DNA of 64,000 bases from VAZQ01 sp036557665 (GTDB lineage Bacteria; Pseudomonadota; Alphaproteobacteria; Rhizobiales; Xanthobacteraceae), in contig DATBHG010000053.1 of the NCBI GenBank assembly GCA_036557665.1, forward strand, positions 5,374 to 69,373. The letters run 5' to 3'. A program made the translations under genes and the position numbers. Below are positions 49,618 to 58,683 of the stretch, piece by piece (within the stretch, counting starts at the first letter, position 1; every line of letters begins with the position of its first letter). The notes beneath the pieces are model-generated. The model was not told the origin of the DNA. It did not search any database and saw only the letters and a list, made by a program, of their open reading frames with translations.

Positions 49618-51315
49618 ATGAACCAGAGCAGGAAAACACGCATCGCCCATTTGGCGGGGCCCACGGCAACCATCCAGAATACGCCGCCGCTCGTCACTTC
49701 AAACAAGGCGCGTGCCAAGCATGGCTTGCCATTGCTCGAGGATGTGGATGGCGCGCCGCTGCGATACGACGCATTGCGTCCGCAGCGCCTGGCGGCACCG
49801 GCAAAGGTCTACGTCGAGCAGTTTTCTGCGCACCCGTTGGAATCGGACGTGGCCGAGTTGTATGGGCCTCCAGACGGATACATGGGCGCGGACGGAGTGT
49901 TCCGAAAGGAACGTCGCAATCCCGGCGACAAGCCGGTCTACGAGATCGACCTGAACCCGGAAGATGGTTTGTATCCACTTCCCTACATGGCGACCCAGGC
50001 CGACGGGACGGCGTGGGAGGAGGAATGCACCTCGCCGGGCGCGCCGAACGGCCGGCAAGGCTTCTTCCCCGATGGCTCGCGCAGCTTCGAGGAAATCGAC
50101 CGCATGTCGATCGGAGTCGAAGGCACCGCCAGTCTGTTGTCCTCCATTGCGGCCGTCGATTTCTACCGCGGCGTGCCGCCAGGCGGCTTCACCAAGGGTG
50201 TGCCGGCGCACCTGCGCAGCGACAAAGGCGACGGCGACATCCCTCCGGAAGTTCGAGGCACACATTATTTCGGTTACAAGCCGTATCACCTCGCTGTCGG
50301 GCCGCCACGGCCGGCACTCGCGAAAGCGACCAACGACATGCAGGCGCTCGCGGCGAGCGGCGACTATGATGGCGTGATCTGGACCCAGGGCAGTCCGCAG
50401 GTCGAGGAGAGCGCCTATTGGTTCAACCTTCTGATCGATACGACATTGCCGATCTGCGGTAACGCGGCGCAGCGGCCGCAAGGCCAGATCAGCGCCGACG
50501 GGCCGGCGAACATCCTGGACTCCGTGCGCTTCATTCGATCTCGCATCTGGGCTGATGAGCACGGCCGCAACCGTTGCGGCGTTGTGGTGATCCAGGAGCA
50601 ACAGCTGTTTGCCGCCCGCGAGGTTGCCAAGGCCGACGCGCGTCCGGGCGGCTACGTGGCGGCCGGGGGTCACGGCGGGATCATCGGCAACATCAGCCAT
50701 AACGGGCGGATTGCACTCACCTATCTTCCCGTCTTCAAGCACACATATCGGTCAGACCTGAAGCTGACCGCTTTGCCGAACGTGGTGAAGGCTGCAAAGA
50801 AGGGGCCGTCCGGCATTGAAATGGTCGATGTCGCGATCAAGGACGGGAACGGAAAGCTCCTCCCGGGCGCCGTTCCGGTCGTCACCATCTCGGCCGACGG
50901 CAGCTACTCCGGCATGGACTACGGACACGACACCGCGCCGGAAATCGATCTGGTTGCCTCGATCGACCATAAGCTCAGTCTCGGTCTGCTCACAGGGTTC
51001 GTCATTCAGGGACTGGTGCCGTACGGGCGGACGCCATCGCACACGCGGAACAAGTTGATGCTCAAGGCCGCATTCAGCGGCATTCCGGTAGCCATCGCGG
51101 GACGCGGCGCGCCCATGGGCTTTGCCGATCCATCGGAGTTCCAGATTGCCGCCACAAATCTCACCGCAAGCAAGGCGAGATTCCTGCTGATGGCCTGCCT
51201 GATGAAGCTCGGGAGCCTCCCGGCCGCGAAGGATCCCGACAAGCCAACGCCCGCGGAGCTGGACGCCCTCCGCAAGGCCGTCGCCGCCTATCAGGCAGTC
51301 TTCAATGAGCACTGA
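49618..51315 (+). CDS. Asparaginase-superfamily protein with altered catalytic residues (565 aa)
   Basis: Much longer than the usual ~330-residue L-asparaginase. N-terminal AHLAGPTATIQNTPPLVTSN (residues 11-30) stands where the catalytic TGGTI loop belongs. Residues 249-301 (DYDGVIWTQGSPQVEESAYW and then SADGPANILDSVRF) match the asparaginase segment YDG-V-THGTDT-EETAYF...SADG-NLLDA. But the THGTDT motif reads TQGSPQ (256-261): the Thr-Asp pair is Ser-Pro. A C-terminal half has IQGLVPYGRTPSHTRNKL. Possibly an amidohydrolase with another mechanism or a binding protein. No signal peptide. Confidence 0.7.
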   Translation: MNQSRKTRIAHLAGPTATIQNTPPLVTSNKARAKHGLPLLEDVDGAPLRYDALRPQRLAAPAKVYVEQFSAHPLESDVAELYGPPDGYMGADGVFRKERRNPGDKPVYEIDLNPEDGLYPLPYMATQADGTAWEEECTSPGAPNGRQGFFPDGSRSFEEIDRMSIGVEGTASLLSSIAAVDFYRGVPPGGFTKGVPAHLRSDKGDGDIPPEVRGTHYFGYKPYHLAVGPPRPALAKATNDMQALAASGDYDGVIWTQGSPQVEESAYWFNLLIDTTLPICGNAAQRPQGQISADGPANILDSVRFIRSRIWADEHGRNRCGVVVIQEQQLFAAREVAKADARPGGYVAAGGHGGIIGNISHNGRIALTYLPVFKHTYRSDLKLTALPNVVKAAKKGPSGIEMVDVAIKDGNGKLLPGAVPVVTISADGSYSGMDYGHDTAPEIDLVASIDHKLSLGLLTGFVIQGLVPYGRTPSHTRNKLMLKAAFSGIPVAIAGRGAPMGFADPSEFQIAATNLTASKARFLLMACLMKLGSLPAAKDPDKPTPAELDALRKAVAAYQAVFNEH

Positions 51316-51454
51316 ACGGATCGCGGCTACAGCACCTGCGGCCAGTACCCGTCAGCTTCTATGCCGAGACAGTGAGCTCATGAGCTACGCAACGGACGTC
51401 ACGGATCGATCCCAGCTCGACGTTTCCAGCCGCGCACCTTTACAACGCGACACA

Positions 51455-52435
51455 CTAATCGATGACTCGGGTGACACCGGGCAGGAACATCTTGTTCATA
51501 TCAAACTCCGATGGAAGATCGCCGCTTGCCTTCATCATATTGATGATTTCATTGACCTTCGTCCGCGACACCTCCGGCGTCGGTGAGTAGAAATTGATGC
51601 GACGGAAGAAATCGTAGGTCTTGGCAAGATCCTCCTGTTTACCCTTCATCGCGTCGACCATAATGGCAACGGCCCTGTCCCGGTTGGCGTCCGTATTGAA
51701 AAAATCGATCGCCCGGTTGATCGCCCGAAGATACCGATCGACAACCGGTTTGTTTGCCTCGGCCCAGGTCTTGTTCACCGAAGTTCCGGAAAAGGGCAGA
51801 TTGGGCGCATAGTCCACGACCCCGCCGAGATCAGAAAATCCATCGGCCAACGCCAATAAGTTAAAGGGTGGAAACAGTATCACTGCATCGACGGCGCCAG
51901 ATTTGAGAGCTGCGTATCTGGCTGGGGTTGCGCCTGCGTAGGCTAGCTCGTAATCACCCTCCTTCAAGCCGTTGGGATCCAGCATCCTGTCGAGATAAAA
52001 GCGAGTGATGTCCTTTGGTCCACCGATCATCACCGTCTTGCCTCGCAGATCCTGTATCCGTTTGATCGCCGGTTTTCCCACCAGCGCGAACGGTGCCTTC
52101 TGACCCTCCAGCCGGAGCAAGGCGATCGGTGCACCCTGATGGCTGGCACGGATCGTATCAACCAGTGCGGTCGAGCCACCGACGTTCAGTGATCCCGCAG
52201 CCAACTGCTGTGCCAGTTGAGCGCTCGAGGCTACATACAGCTGTTTGACGTCCAGGCCGTCTGCAGCGAACAGGCCCGCATGCTCGGCGATCAACCCTGG
52301 CCAAGCTATCGGGTTGGGATTTCCGACAGTGGCGACCTCGACAATATCGGCGGCGCGTGCCGAAGGAAGCGCCGGGTAAGCTGCGCAGCCCACAATACCC
52401 AGAACCATACCCGCAAGCGCCGAGTAGCACTTCAT
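51455..52435 (-). CDS. NMT1/SsuA-type substrate-binding protein, orphan
   Basis: 326 residues; signal peptide MKCYSALAGMVLGIVGCAAY with cut near PSARA. GNPNPIAWPGLIAEHAGLF, LAAGSLNVGGSTALVDTI and IQDLRGKTVMIGGPKDITR follow the aliphatic-sulfonate/nitrate-like binding fold. ATG 52435 has GGAG seven bases upstream. No permease or ATPase is near. A palindrome of GntR type lies about 110 bases upstream. Confidence 0.9.
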   Translation of the reverse strand: MKCYSALAGMVLGIVGCAAYPALPSARAADIVEVATVGNPNPIAWPGLIAEHAGLFAADGLDVKQLYVASSAQLAQQLAAGSLNVGGSTALVDTIRASHQGAPIALLRLEGQKAPFALVGKPAIKRIQDLRGKTVMIGGPKDITRFYLDRMLDPNGLKEGDYELAYAGATPARYAALKSGAVDAVILFPPFNLLALADGFSDLGGVVDYAPNLPFSGTSVNKTWAEANKPVVDRYLRAINRAIDFFNTDANRDRAVAIMVDAMKGKQEDLAKTYDFFRRINFYSPTPEVSRTKVNEIINMMKASGDLPSEFDMNKMFLPGVTRVID

Positions 52436-52543
52436 AATATTTCTCCAGTGCAGCACCGGCCCGAGACGCCCTGCCCTTTAGTGGTGCTGCTGGTATTGGT
52501 GCTGCTGGCGCAGCGTCCCGCAGACCGGGCGTCGGTATCAAAC

Positions 52544-52558
52544 TTTTGGATACCAAAA
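52544..52558. promoter_or_regulatory. GntR/FadR-type palindromic operator
   Basis: TTTTGG-ata-CCAAAA, a perfect 6+6 inverted repeat, inside the larger GGTATC...GATACC (52534-52554). Operators of FCD-type GntR regulators have this TTGG-N-CCAA form. It lies upstream of the binding-protein gene. The remaining 52436-52778 spacer has no gene. Confidence 0.5.
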
Positions 52559-52778
52559 TCCTAAGATCAGAGCCCACTGATGTCTATCCCGAAATAGCCC
52601 GACCCCGGGCAGAGCTGATGAAGGGCGCCGCCAAGAAGTGAGGGTATCGCTCGCAATCTCTCAGCGCATCCTCAAGCGCGTCGACGGCCGCAGAACCTTG
52701 GGTATCGGCGCGTGCAGGTGGATGGCCAGCTCACCCGCAGAGGCGCGTGCCGCCACCTCGAAGGATGACCGTTCAAAC

Positions 52779-53765
52779 TCAATCCGCCCCGATGCCGGCA
52801 GCTTTGATCAAAGCCGCGTTCTCGGCGATCTGATTTTGCACCAATCGGCCGAATTCCTCCGGGCTTGCAGCCATCTGCTCAGCGCCGAGCTTTGCGAATT
52901 TTTCGGCGACCCCGGGAAGCCGCACGGCCTCAGCGGTCAAATCGTGCAGTCGGTCGATGATGGAAATCGGCGTCTGCGCCGGGACGAACAGACCGATCCA
53001 GAAATTATCGTCCGCCTTGGCAAACCCGACCTCGGCAAAGGTCGGAACCTCAGGTAGAAGCGGAGTTCGCCGGGAGCCGGTTACTGCCAGGGCGACCACC
53101 TTGCCCGACGCGATCAGCGGAACCGCGAGGAACAACGGCGAGAAGTAGAAATCCACCCGGCCTGCGGTCACTTCCGTCAGGGCTTCCGGCCCTCCCTTGA
53201 ATGGAATGCGCTGTGCCTCGATTCCAGCGCTGCGCAGGAAACGCACCGTGTTCAGATGCGTAAAGGCGCCGGGTGAAGCAAAATTGACGGGCCGCGAGCG
53301 CGCAGCTGCGATGAGTTCCGCCACCGAGTGGATATTTTTTGACGCCCCGATGACCAGCACGCTCGGTATCTTCGCCATAGGCGTCACGCGCGCGAAGTCG
53401 CGGTAGGTATCATAAGAGAGGCCGGGGTGGATGGTCGCCACCACGGTCTGCGCAGCGCTGTGTGAAAGAACGGTATAGCCGTCGGGCTCGGCGCGAGCGA
53501 CGGCAGCCGAGCCGATGGTACCATCGGCGCCTGGCCTGTTCTCCACGATGATGGGTTGGCCGAGCTGCGCCGAGACCGGCTCCATGACGACGCGGGTGAT
53601 CGCATCCGCGGCGCTTCCTGCCGTAATCGGAGAGATCACCCGGATCGGTCTGTCCGGCCACGATTGAGCAAACAGGCGACTGCCGTTAGCGACCGATGCG
53701 ACCGCGCAGGTCACCGCGGGGATGAGCTGCATCATGATGCGGCGGCTGATCGCAGGATATGTCAT
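52779..53765 (-). CDS. Bug/TctC-type substrate-binding protein
   Basis: 328 residues. Signal region MQLIPAVTCAVASVANGSRL; then RPIRVISPITAGSAADAIT, GQPIIVENRPGADGTIGSAA, PDGYTVLSHSA and LLPEVPTFAEVGFAKADD. Binds a carboxylate in the periplasm; no TctAB partners visible. ATG 53765 is taken, though MMQLIP a few codons later is possible. A decayed relative of this gene is at about 33.03-33.25 kb. Confidence 0.92.
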   Translation of the reverse strand: MTYPAISRRIMMQLIPAVTCAVASVANGSRLFAQSWPDRPIRVISPITAGSAADAITRVVMEPVSAQLGQPIIVENRPGADGTIGSAAVARAEPDGYTVLSHSAAQTVVATIHPGLSYDTYRDFARVTPMAKIPSVLVIGASKNIHSVAELIAAARSRPVNFASPGAFTHLNTVRFLRSAGIEAQRIPFKGGPEALTEVTAGRVDFYFSPLFLAVPLIASGKVVALAVTGSRRTPLLPEVPTFAEVGFAKADDNFWIGLFVPAQTPISIIDRLHDLTAEAVRLPGVAEKFAKLGAEQMAASPEEFGRLVQNQIAENAALIKAAGIGAD

Positions 53766-53934
53766 CTCGATGGTTCTTCCCGGCTGCGGCCTTTTTTGCA
53801 GCCCGATGGCCTTTTGGCAATCCGGGGCGGAAGTGTCCCGACTGACCTGAAGACAGGCCATTTGGGCGGCGTGACAATTGCGCGCACGGTGAGAGCGTGC
53901 ATAACTCGCCGTATGGTGGCGCATAGGAGGGATC

Positions 53935-54582
53935 ATGCAATCGCTTTTCGAGGATCTGCCGGCAACGGTTGCGCCCGCGCACACCGCGTTGTTGGTGATC
54001 GACGTCCAGAACGACTTCTGCAAAGACGCGCCGCGCAAGGCGATGATCCCGAAAATCCGCCGGGTGCTGGACGTCGCGCGGGCCGCGAACGTCGCCGTGA
54101 TCTACGTGCAGAACACCGTGCTGCCTGGCGGGCTGAGCGACTCGCCTTCCGACCTCATGCGCCGGCGCAAGCTCGGCATCAACACCGAGGTTACCATCGA
54201 CGGCACACGCGGCCACGGGTTCGTAGATGAGCTCGCGCCCGTTGCCGGCGATCCGATTATCCGCAAGCACCGGCTGAGCGCGCTCATCGGAACCACCTTG
54301 GACACCGTCCTGCGCAGCCGGGATATCCGCACCATCGTCTGCACCGGGACGGCGACCCATGGCTGCGTCATCAACACGGCGTACGCCGCAGTCGCATTGA
54401 ACTATTACGTCGTAGTGGTGGAGGACTGCGTCGCGTCGTGGAGGGCCGACCTGCACGAGTCCGCGCTGTTCCTCATGCGCAACACCATCAATTACGTCGT
54501 CAGCTCCGATGCGCTGCTCTCGGCATGGCAAGCCCCCATGAGGCCGGCCGCCACGCTCTTGAGCGCGGCGGCGGGGCAATAG
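53935..54582 (+). CDS. Isochorismatase-family cysteine hydrolase
   Basis: 215 residues. Catalytic triad Asp23 (LLVIDVQNDF), Lys111 (IIRKHRLSA) and Cys144 (TATHGCVINTAY) with the cis-peptide before Cys. Members hydrolyse amides such as N-carbamoylsarcosine, ureidoacrylate or nicotinamide. GGAGGG precedes ATG 53935. It is divergent from the Bug gene and followed by two Rieske genes, so it may remove an amide from a product or substrate of those oxygenases. Confidence 0.9.
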   Translation: MQSLFEDLPATVAPAHTALLVIDVQNDFCKDAPRKAMIPKIRRVLDVARAANVAVIYVQNTVLPGGLSDSPSDLMRRRKLGINTEVTIDGTRGHGFVDELAPVAGDPIIRKHRLSALIGTTLDTVLRSRDIRTIVCTGTATHGCVINTAYAAVALNYYVVVVEDCVASWRADLHESALFLMRNTINYVVSSDALLSAWQAPMRPAATLLSAAAGQ

Positions 54583-54646
54583 ACGATCGGGGCTTTGCTT
54601 GCCGGAGCCCGTTCCAGACCAAGCCCTGCAACTCCCCGGCGCCTCG

Positions 54647-55762
54647 ATGGCAGACAGATGGGAAATTGACTTCGTTCATACCGGTCCCGGCACACTGGCG
54701 GGGCGCTACATGCGGATGTTCTGGCATCCCGTGTTTCGCGCGCAGGACCTTCCTGCCGGGCGCGCGTTCCCCATACGCGTCATGAGCGAGGACTTCACGC
54801 TCTACCGCGGCGAGACCGGGATCCCGCATGTCACCGGTCCTCGGTGCGCGCATCGCCGCACCCAGCTTTCCGTCGGCCAGGTCGACGGCGATTGCATCCG
54901 CTGTTTCTATCACGGATGGAAATACGACGGCGCCGGCCAATGCGTGGAGACGCCGGCAGAGGGCGAGGGCTTCGCCCGATCCATTCGCATCCCGAGCTAT
55001 CCCACGCGGGAATATCTCGGCCTAGTGTTCGCCTATCTCGGCGAAGGCACTCCGCCCGAGCTTCCGCGCTTCCCGGAGCTCGAGGGTGAAGGCGTGCTCG
55101 AGGTAGAGACGTTCCGGCGCGATTGTAATTTCTTCAACCACATGGATCTGGATCTCGCGCACATTGCCTTCGTGCACCGCGATTCCCCCGAAGCAGACGC
55201 GGGTCTCGTCGGGATCCCCGAGGTCGATTGCGAGGAGACCTCCTACGGCTTCGCCCTGATCGGCAAACGCGGCAAGTCGGTACAGGTGCAGCACCGCCTC
55301 ATGCCCAATGTCTCGTACTTCAAGGTCTTTCCCAAGGACGCTGCGAGCGGCTGGCGCGATCGAGTGGCATGGCGCGTGCCCATCGATGATGAGCGTTATC
55401 GCAGCTTCATGTCCGATCTCGCGCATGTCACCGGAGCGGCGGCAGACGCCTATCGCAGACGCAATACGCCCCCCGAGGATCGCTCCGACCTCATCACCAG
55501 ATTGTCCGCTGCCGTACGCGCGGGCGCGCGCATCGAGGAGGTGAAGGACGAAACACCTGATGTCGTGTTTCTCCAGGATGATGTGGCGCTCACGGCTCAG
55601 GGCGCGATCCCGGACCGGGAGCAGGATCGGCTCGGCCCGGCCGACAAATCGGTCGTGCTCACGCGTGAAATCTGGCGGCGCGAGCTCAAGGCGCTGGCGG
55701 AAGGCCGCGCCTTGACGCAATGGACCCGGCCGCAAGAGCTCGTCGCCAAAACCGGAGTGTGA
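54647..55762 (+). CDS. Rieske oxygenase alpha subunit (tandem copy 1)
   Basis: 371 residues. Rieske ligands Cys67, His69, Cys86 and His89 (RCAHRR, CFYHGW). Mononuclear Fe site Asp169, His172 and His177 (DLAHIAFVH). Compared with the next gene it lacks two residues just before this Asp (NFFNHMDLDLAH against NYFNDLDNACDPYH), the residue that couples the two metal sites between subunits. ATG 54647 is taken; SD is weak. Two codons after its stop the second copy begins. No reductase gene is nearby. Confidence 0.92.
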   Translation: MADRWEIDFVHTGPGTLAGRYMRMFWHPVFRAQDLPAGRAFPIRVMSEDFTLYRGETGIPHVTGPRCAHRRTQLSVGQVDGDCIRCFYHGWKYDGAGQCVETPAEGEGFARSIRIPSYPTREYLGLVFAYLGEGTPPELPRFPELEGEGVLEVETFRRDCNFFNHMDLDLAHIAFVHRDSPEADAGLVGIPEVDCEETSYGFALIGKRGKSVQVQHRLMPNVSYFKVFPKDAASGWRDRVAWRVPIDDERYRSFMSDLAHVTGAAADAYRRRNTPPEDRSDLITRLSAAVRAGARIEEVKDETPDVVFLQDDVALTAQGAIPDREQDRLGPADKSVVLTREIWRRELKALAEGRALTQWTRPQELVAKTGV

Positions 55763-55767
55763 TCATC

Positions 55768-56937
55768 ATGACGGTCATGGAACAGTTCAACGCCCGGCCG
55801 AGGGACATGGACTTTGTGCATACAGGCGCCGGCACCCTGGCAGGGCGTTATCTGCGCAGGTTCTGGCAACCGGTGTTCCGGGCGCAGGACCTTCCGCCAG
55901 GACGCGCGTTCCCTTTGCGCATCATGGGCGAGGAATTCACCCTCTACCGCGGCCAAAGCGGGACAGCACACGTGGTCGGACCGCGTTGCGCGCATCGGCG
56001 CACCCAGCTTTCGGTGGGCTGGGTCGAGGATGACTGCATCCGCTGCTTCTATCACGGCTGGAAATACGACGGATCCGGCCAATGCGTCGAGCAGCCGGCG
56101 GAGAGGAAATCGTTTGCCGCCGAGGTGCGCATCCCGAGCTATCCGACTGTCGAGTATCTCGACCTGATCTTCGCTTATCTCGGCGACGGCGAGCCGCCGG
56201 AGCTGCCGCGCTATCCGGAGCTGGAGGCGGAGGGCGTGCTCGAGGCCGAAACTTTCGTCCGCGCCTGTAACTATTTCAATGACCTCGACAATGCCTGCGA
56301 TCCCTATCACGTCGCCTTCGTCCATCAGGGCTCGCGGATCAACGTCAATGCGGCGATCGATCCCGCCAACATCGTGCCGGAGGAGAGTGAGTTCGGAATC
56401 ACGATCAAGCTTCGGCGGACCATCGAAGGCGGCGGGGTGCGGCTCAACCTGTTCGGCATGCCGAATGTTCAGCTCCTGCGCCTGCCGTCGCTGGATCCGG
56501 ACGAAACCATGTGGCGGGAATTCATCTCGTGGCGCGTACCGGCCGACGACGACCACTATGTCAGCTTCAATCTCAATCTCGTGCACATCACCGGGGATGC
56601 GGCCGTCCGGTTCCGGCGCAAGCGCGCGGAGGCGCTCGCCAAGGCGCCTCGCTCCACAATGGAGCTCGCGCAATTGGTCCTGTCCGGCAAGGCCACGATC
56701 GATGATCTCAGAGGCAAGGTGCCGGACGTGGTGCGGCTGCAGGACGATGTAGTGCTCACGGCCCAAGGTGCCATTCCTGATCGGGAGAACGAATATCTCG
56801 GGCGGTCGGATGTTGCGATCGTTCTCCTGCGCAAGATCTGGCGGCGCGAGCTGCAGGCCCTCGCCGCAGGCAAGCCGCTCAAGCCGTGGAAGAAGCCCCC
56901 GGACCTGGTGGCGACGAATGGGTTGGCCAAGCTATAG
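55768..56937 (+). CDS. Rieske oxygenase alpha subunit (tandem copy 2)
   Basis: 389 residues. Ligands Cys74, His76, Cys93 and His96; Fe site Asp178, His181 and His186 (DPYHVAFVH). The first 150 residues are largely identical to the preceding gene (GTLAGRY-RxFW-PVFRAQDLP, GPRCAHRRTQLSVG, IRCFYHGWKYDG), showing a tandem duplication. The C-terminal halves diverge more, where substrate pockets lie, so the two probably differ in substrate or form a mixed trimer. ATG 55768 follows the previous stop by five bases. Confidence 0.93.
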   Translation: MTVMEQFNARPRDMDFVHTGAGTLAGRYLRRFWQPVFRAQDLPPGRAFPLRIMGEEFTLYRGQSGTAHVVGPRCAHRRTQLSVGWVEDDCIRCFYHGWKYDGSGQCVEQPAERKSFAAEVRIPSYPTVEYLDLIFAYLGDGEPPELPRYPELEAEGVLEAETFVRACNYFNDLDNACDPYHVAFVHQGSRINVNAAIDPANIVPEESEFGITIKLRRTIEGGGVRLNLFGMPNVQLLRLPSLDPDETMWREFISWRVPADDDHYVSFNLNLVHITGDAAVRFRRKRAEALAKAPRSTMELAQLVLSGKATIDDLRGKVPDVVRLQDDVVLTAQGAIPDRENEYLGRSDVAIVLLRKIWRRELQALAAGKPLKPWKKPPDLVATNGLAKL

Positions 56938-56955
56938 CCGCCGCGGTTTCCGGCC

Positions 56956-57420
56956 ATGGTCGAGATCCTCGATATAAAAGCGAAGGCGCCGTATCCGGCT
57001 TGCGCTCTGAGCAACTTCGCGCCGCATGCGTTCACGATCGACGGTGTCGCGTGCGCCTCGATGGAAGGTTTCCTGCAGAGCCTCAAGATCGAGGAGATCG
57101 CCGAGCAGGAGCGCGTCTGCAGTCTTGCCGGTCCGGTGGCGCAAAGCATGGGGCAAAAATATGATTGGCGCACCACCGGAACGCTGTGGTGGCGGGGCGA
57201 GGCAATCGATCGGTTGTCGGATGCCTATCAAAAGCTGCTCGACCGGGCATACGATGCACTTTTTGCCCAATCGAATGATTTCCGCGCTGCGTTGGCCGCA
57301 TCCCGAGACGCCCGCCTGATCCACACGATCGGCAAGTCGGATCCGTGCGAAACGATACTGACGTCGGATGAGCTGTGCTCGCGCCTTGCGCGCCTGCGGG
57401 CAAGCGCTCGCTCCTCCTGA
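56956..57420 (+). CDS. Phage GP30.3-like protein
   Basis: 154 residues. The opening MVEILDIKAKAPYPACALSN, then FAPHAFTIDGVACASMEGFL, LWWRGEAIDRLSDAYQKLLD and a C-terminal LIHTIGKSDPCETILTSDEL-CSRL match the T4 gp30.3 family, which has a NADAR/YbiA-like look (SNF...EGF-Q--K). The biochemical role is unknown. It lies 18 bases after the Rieske pair and just before two small enzyme genes; no other phage genes are near. Confidence 0.75.
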   Translation: MVEILDIKAKAPYPACALSNFAPHAFTIDGVACASMEGFLQSLKIEEIAEQERVCSLAGPVAQSMGQKYDWRTTGTLWWRGEAIDRLSDAYQKLLDRAYDALFAQSNDFRAALAASRDARLIHTIGKSDPCETILTSDELCSRLARLRASARSS

Positions 57421-57451
57421 CCAGGGGCACGGAGTCTCATGGTGCGCCCTC

Positions 57452-58096
57452 ATGATCGCCGGCATTGACGAGGCGCATCTGGCGTCGGACCTCCCACTTC
57501 GGTGCCGGTGCGGTCATGTGCGGGGCATCGCAAGCGGAATTTCGCCATCCAGCGGCTTCCGCCTCGTCTGCTACTGCGAGGATTGCCGGACCTTCGCGCG
57601 TTTCCTCGATCGGCCTGAGGTGCTCGACGCAGCCGGCGGTACGGATATCTGGCAGATGCCGCCGGGGCGCATGAGGCTCACCACGGGCGCGGACGCCCTG
57701 CGCTGCGTACGCCTCTCCGACCGGGGCGTCCTCCGCTGGTACACCGATTGCTGCCGGACACCAATCGCCAACACCGCAGGTCCGGCTTTTCCGATTATCG
57801 GCATAATTCATTCTTTCATGGACCATGAGGCCGGCGGCCGTTCCCGGGACGCAGCGCTCGGCCCGCCGCTTTGCCGTATCTTCGAGCGCTCCGCGGCAGG
57901 GCCGCTCCCGCCCGACGCGCCCCCGCCGCCGTCGGTCCGGGTCTTTCTCCGCCGTGGATTGAAGCTGCTGGCATGGAAGGTGCAGGGGCTCGCTCGACCG
58001 AGCCCGTTCTTCGATGACCGGACGGGTGCTCCACTTTCCGAGCCGCGCGTCCTTGCGCGGAGCGGCGCGGCACGTCCGCTCGAGCGGCCGGGATGA
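57452..58096 (+). CDS. GFA-like zinc protein (DUF6151 type)
   Basis: 214 residues with a zinc-binding fold like glutathione-dependent formaldehyde-activating enzymes: LRCRCGHVRG, VCYCEDCRTFAR and later TDCCRTPIANT supply the Cys ligands. The C-terminus has RVFLRRGLKLLAWKVQGLAR. The enzyme activity is unproved. Start ATG 57452 is chosen because the Cys-rich domain begins soon after; its TGA overlaps the next ATG (ATGA). Confidence 0.75.
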   Translation: MIAGIDEAHLASDLPLRCRCGHVRGIASGISPSSGFRLVCYCEDCRTFARFLDRPEVLDAAGGTDIWQMPPGRMRLTTGADALRCVRLSDRGVLRWYTDCCRTPIANTAGPAFPIIGIIHSFMDHEAGGRSRDAALGPPLCRIFERSAAGPLPPDAPPPPSVRVFLRRGLKLLAWKVQGLARPSPFFDDRTGAPLSEPRVLARSGAARPLERPG

Positions 58097-58596
58097 GCGG
58101 CTTTTTCCCCTACGCCTATCGGCGACTCACGTGCGCAGATGTGCCGCTCCTCAAAGATCTGCTGCGCGTGCTCGGAGAGGCATTCGGCGAGATCGATACC
58201 TACCAAGGTTGCGTGCCGAGCGATGACTATCTGCGACGGTTGCTGAGCAAGCAGGATTTCATCGCCGTGGCCGCCATGACGGGGGAAGACGTGATCGGCG
58301 GCCTCGCCGCATACGAGCTGGAGAAATTCGAGCAGGATCGGCGGGAGATCTATATCTACGATCTCGCGGTCGCGCAGAGCCATCGGCGCAGGGGCGTCGC
58401 CAGGGGAATGATCGGCGAGCTGAGGAGAATTGCCTCAGAGCGAAACGTCCATGTTATTTTTGTGCAAGCCGACCTGGAGGATGGACCAGCGATCGCGCTC
58501 TATGAATCATTGGGCACGAGGAAAACCGCGTATCATTTTGACATCGAGGTCGCCGGCCTCGCCCCACGCGGCAGAGGAGGAGGCCGCCGTCAATGA
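58093..58596 (+). CDS. GNAT acetyltransferase, AAC(3)-I type
   Basis: 167 residues. LLRVLGEAFGEIDTYQG, LLSKQDFIAVAAM, AYELEKFEQDRREIYIYDLA and HRRRGVARGMIGELRRIA (acetyl-CoA loop Arg/Gly) align by eye to aminoglycoside 3-N-acetyltransferase I enzymes, which use acetyl-CoA to inactivate gentamicin-like drugs. In an environmental genome the natural substrate may be another amine, so resistance is not certain. Overlaps the previous gene by ATGA. Confidence 0.8.
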   Translation: MSGFFPYAYRRLTCADVPLLKDLLRVLGEAFGEIDTYQGCVPSDDYLRRLLSKQDFIAVAAMTGEDVIGGLAAYELEKFEQDRREIYIYDLAVAQSHRRRGVARGMIGELRRIASERNVHVIFVQADLEDGPAIALYESLGTRKTAYHFDIEVAGLAPRGRGGGRRQ

Positions 58597-58683
58597 GCTC
58601 GGCGAGGCAGGCGTCAGGCGCCATGCGCGCTCAAGATGGGGGAAGCGGAAAGAGGGGATCAGGAAGACCGTGGAGCATTCGCC

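Noticed and set aside
49699..50742. Minus-strand 347-codon frame
   Set aside because: Antisense of the asparaginase-like gene; His/Arg-rich with no recognisable domain.
55597..56766. Minus-strand 389-codon frame
   Set aside because: Antisense of the Rieske genes; the plus strand has intact metal-binding motifs.
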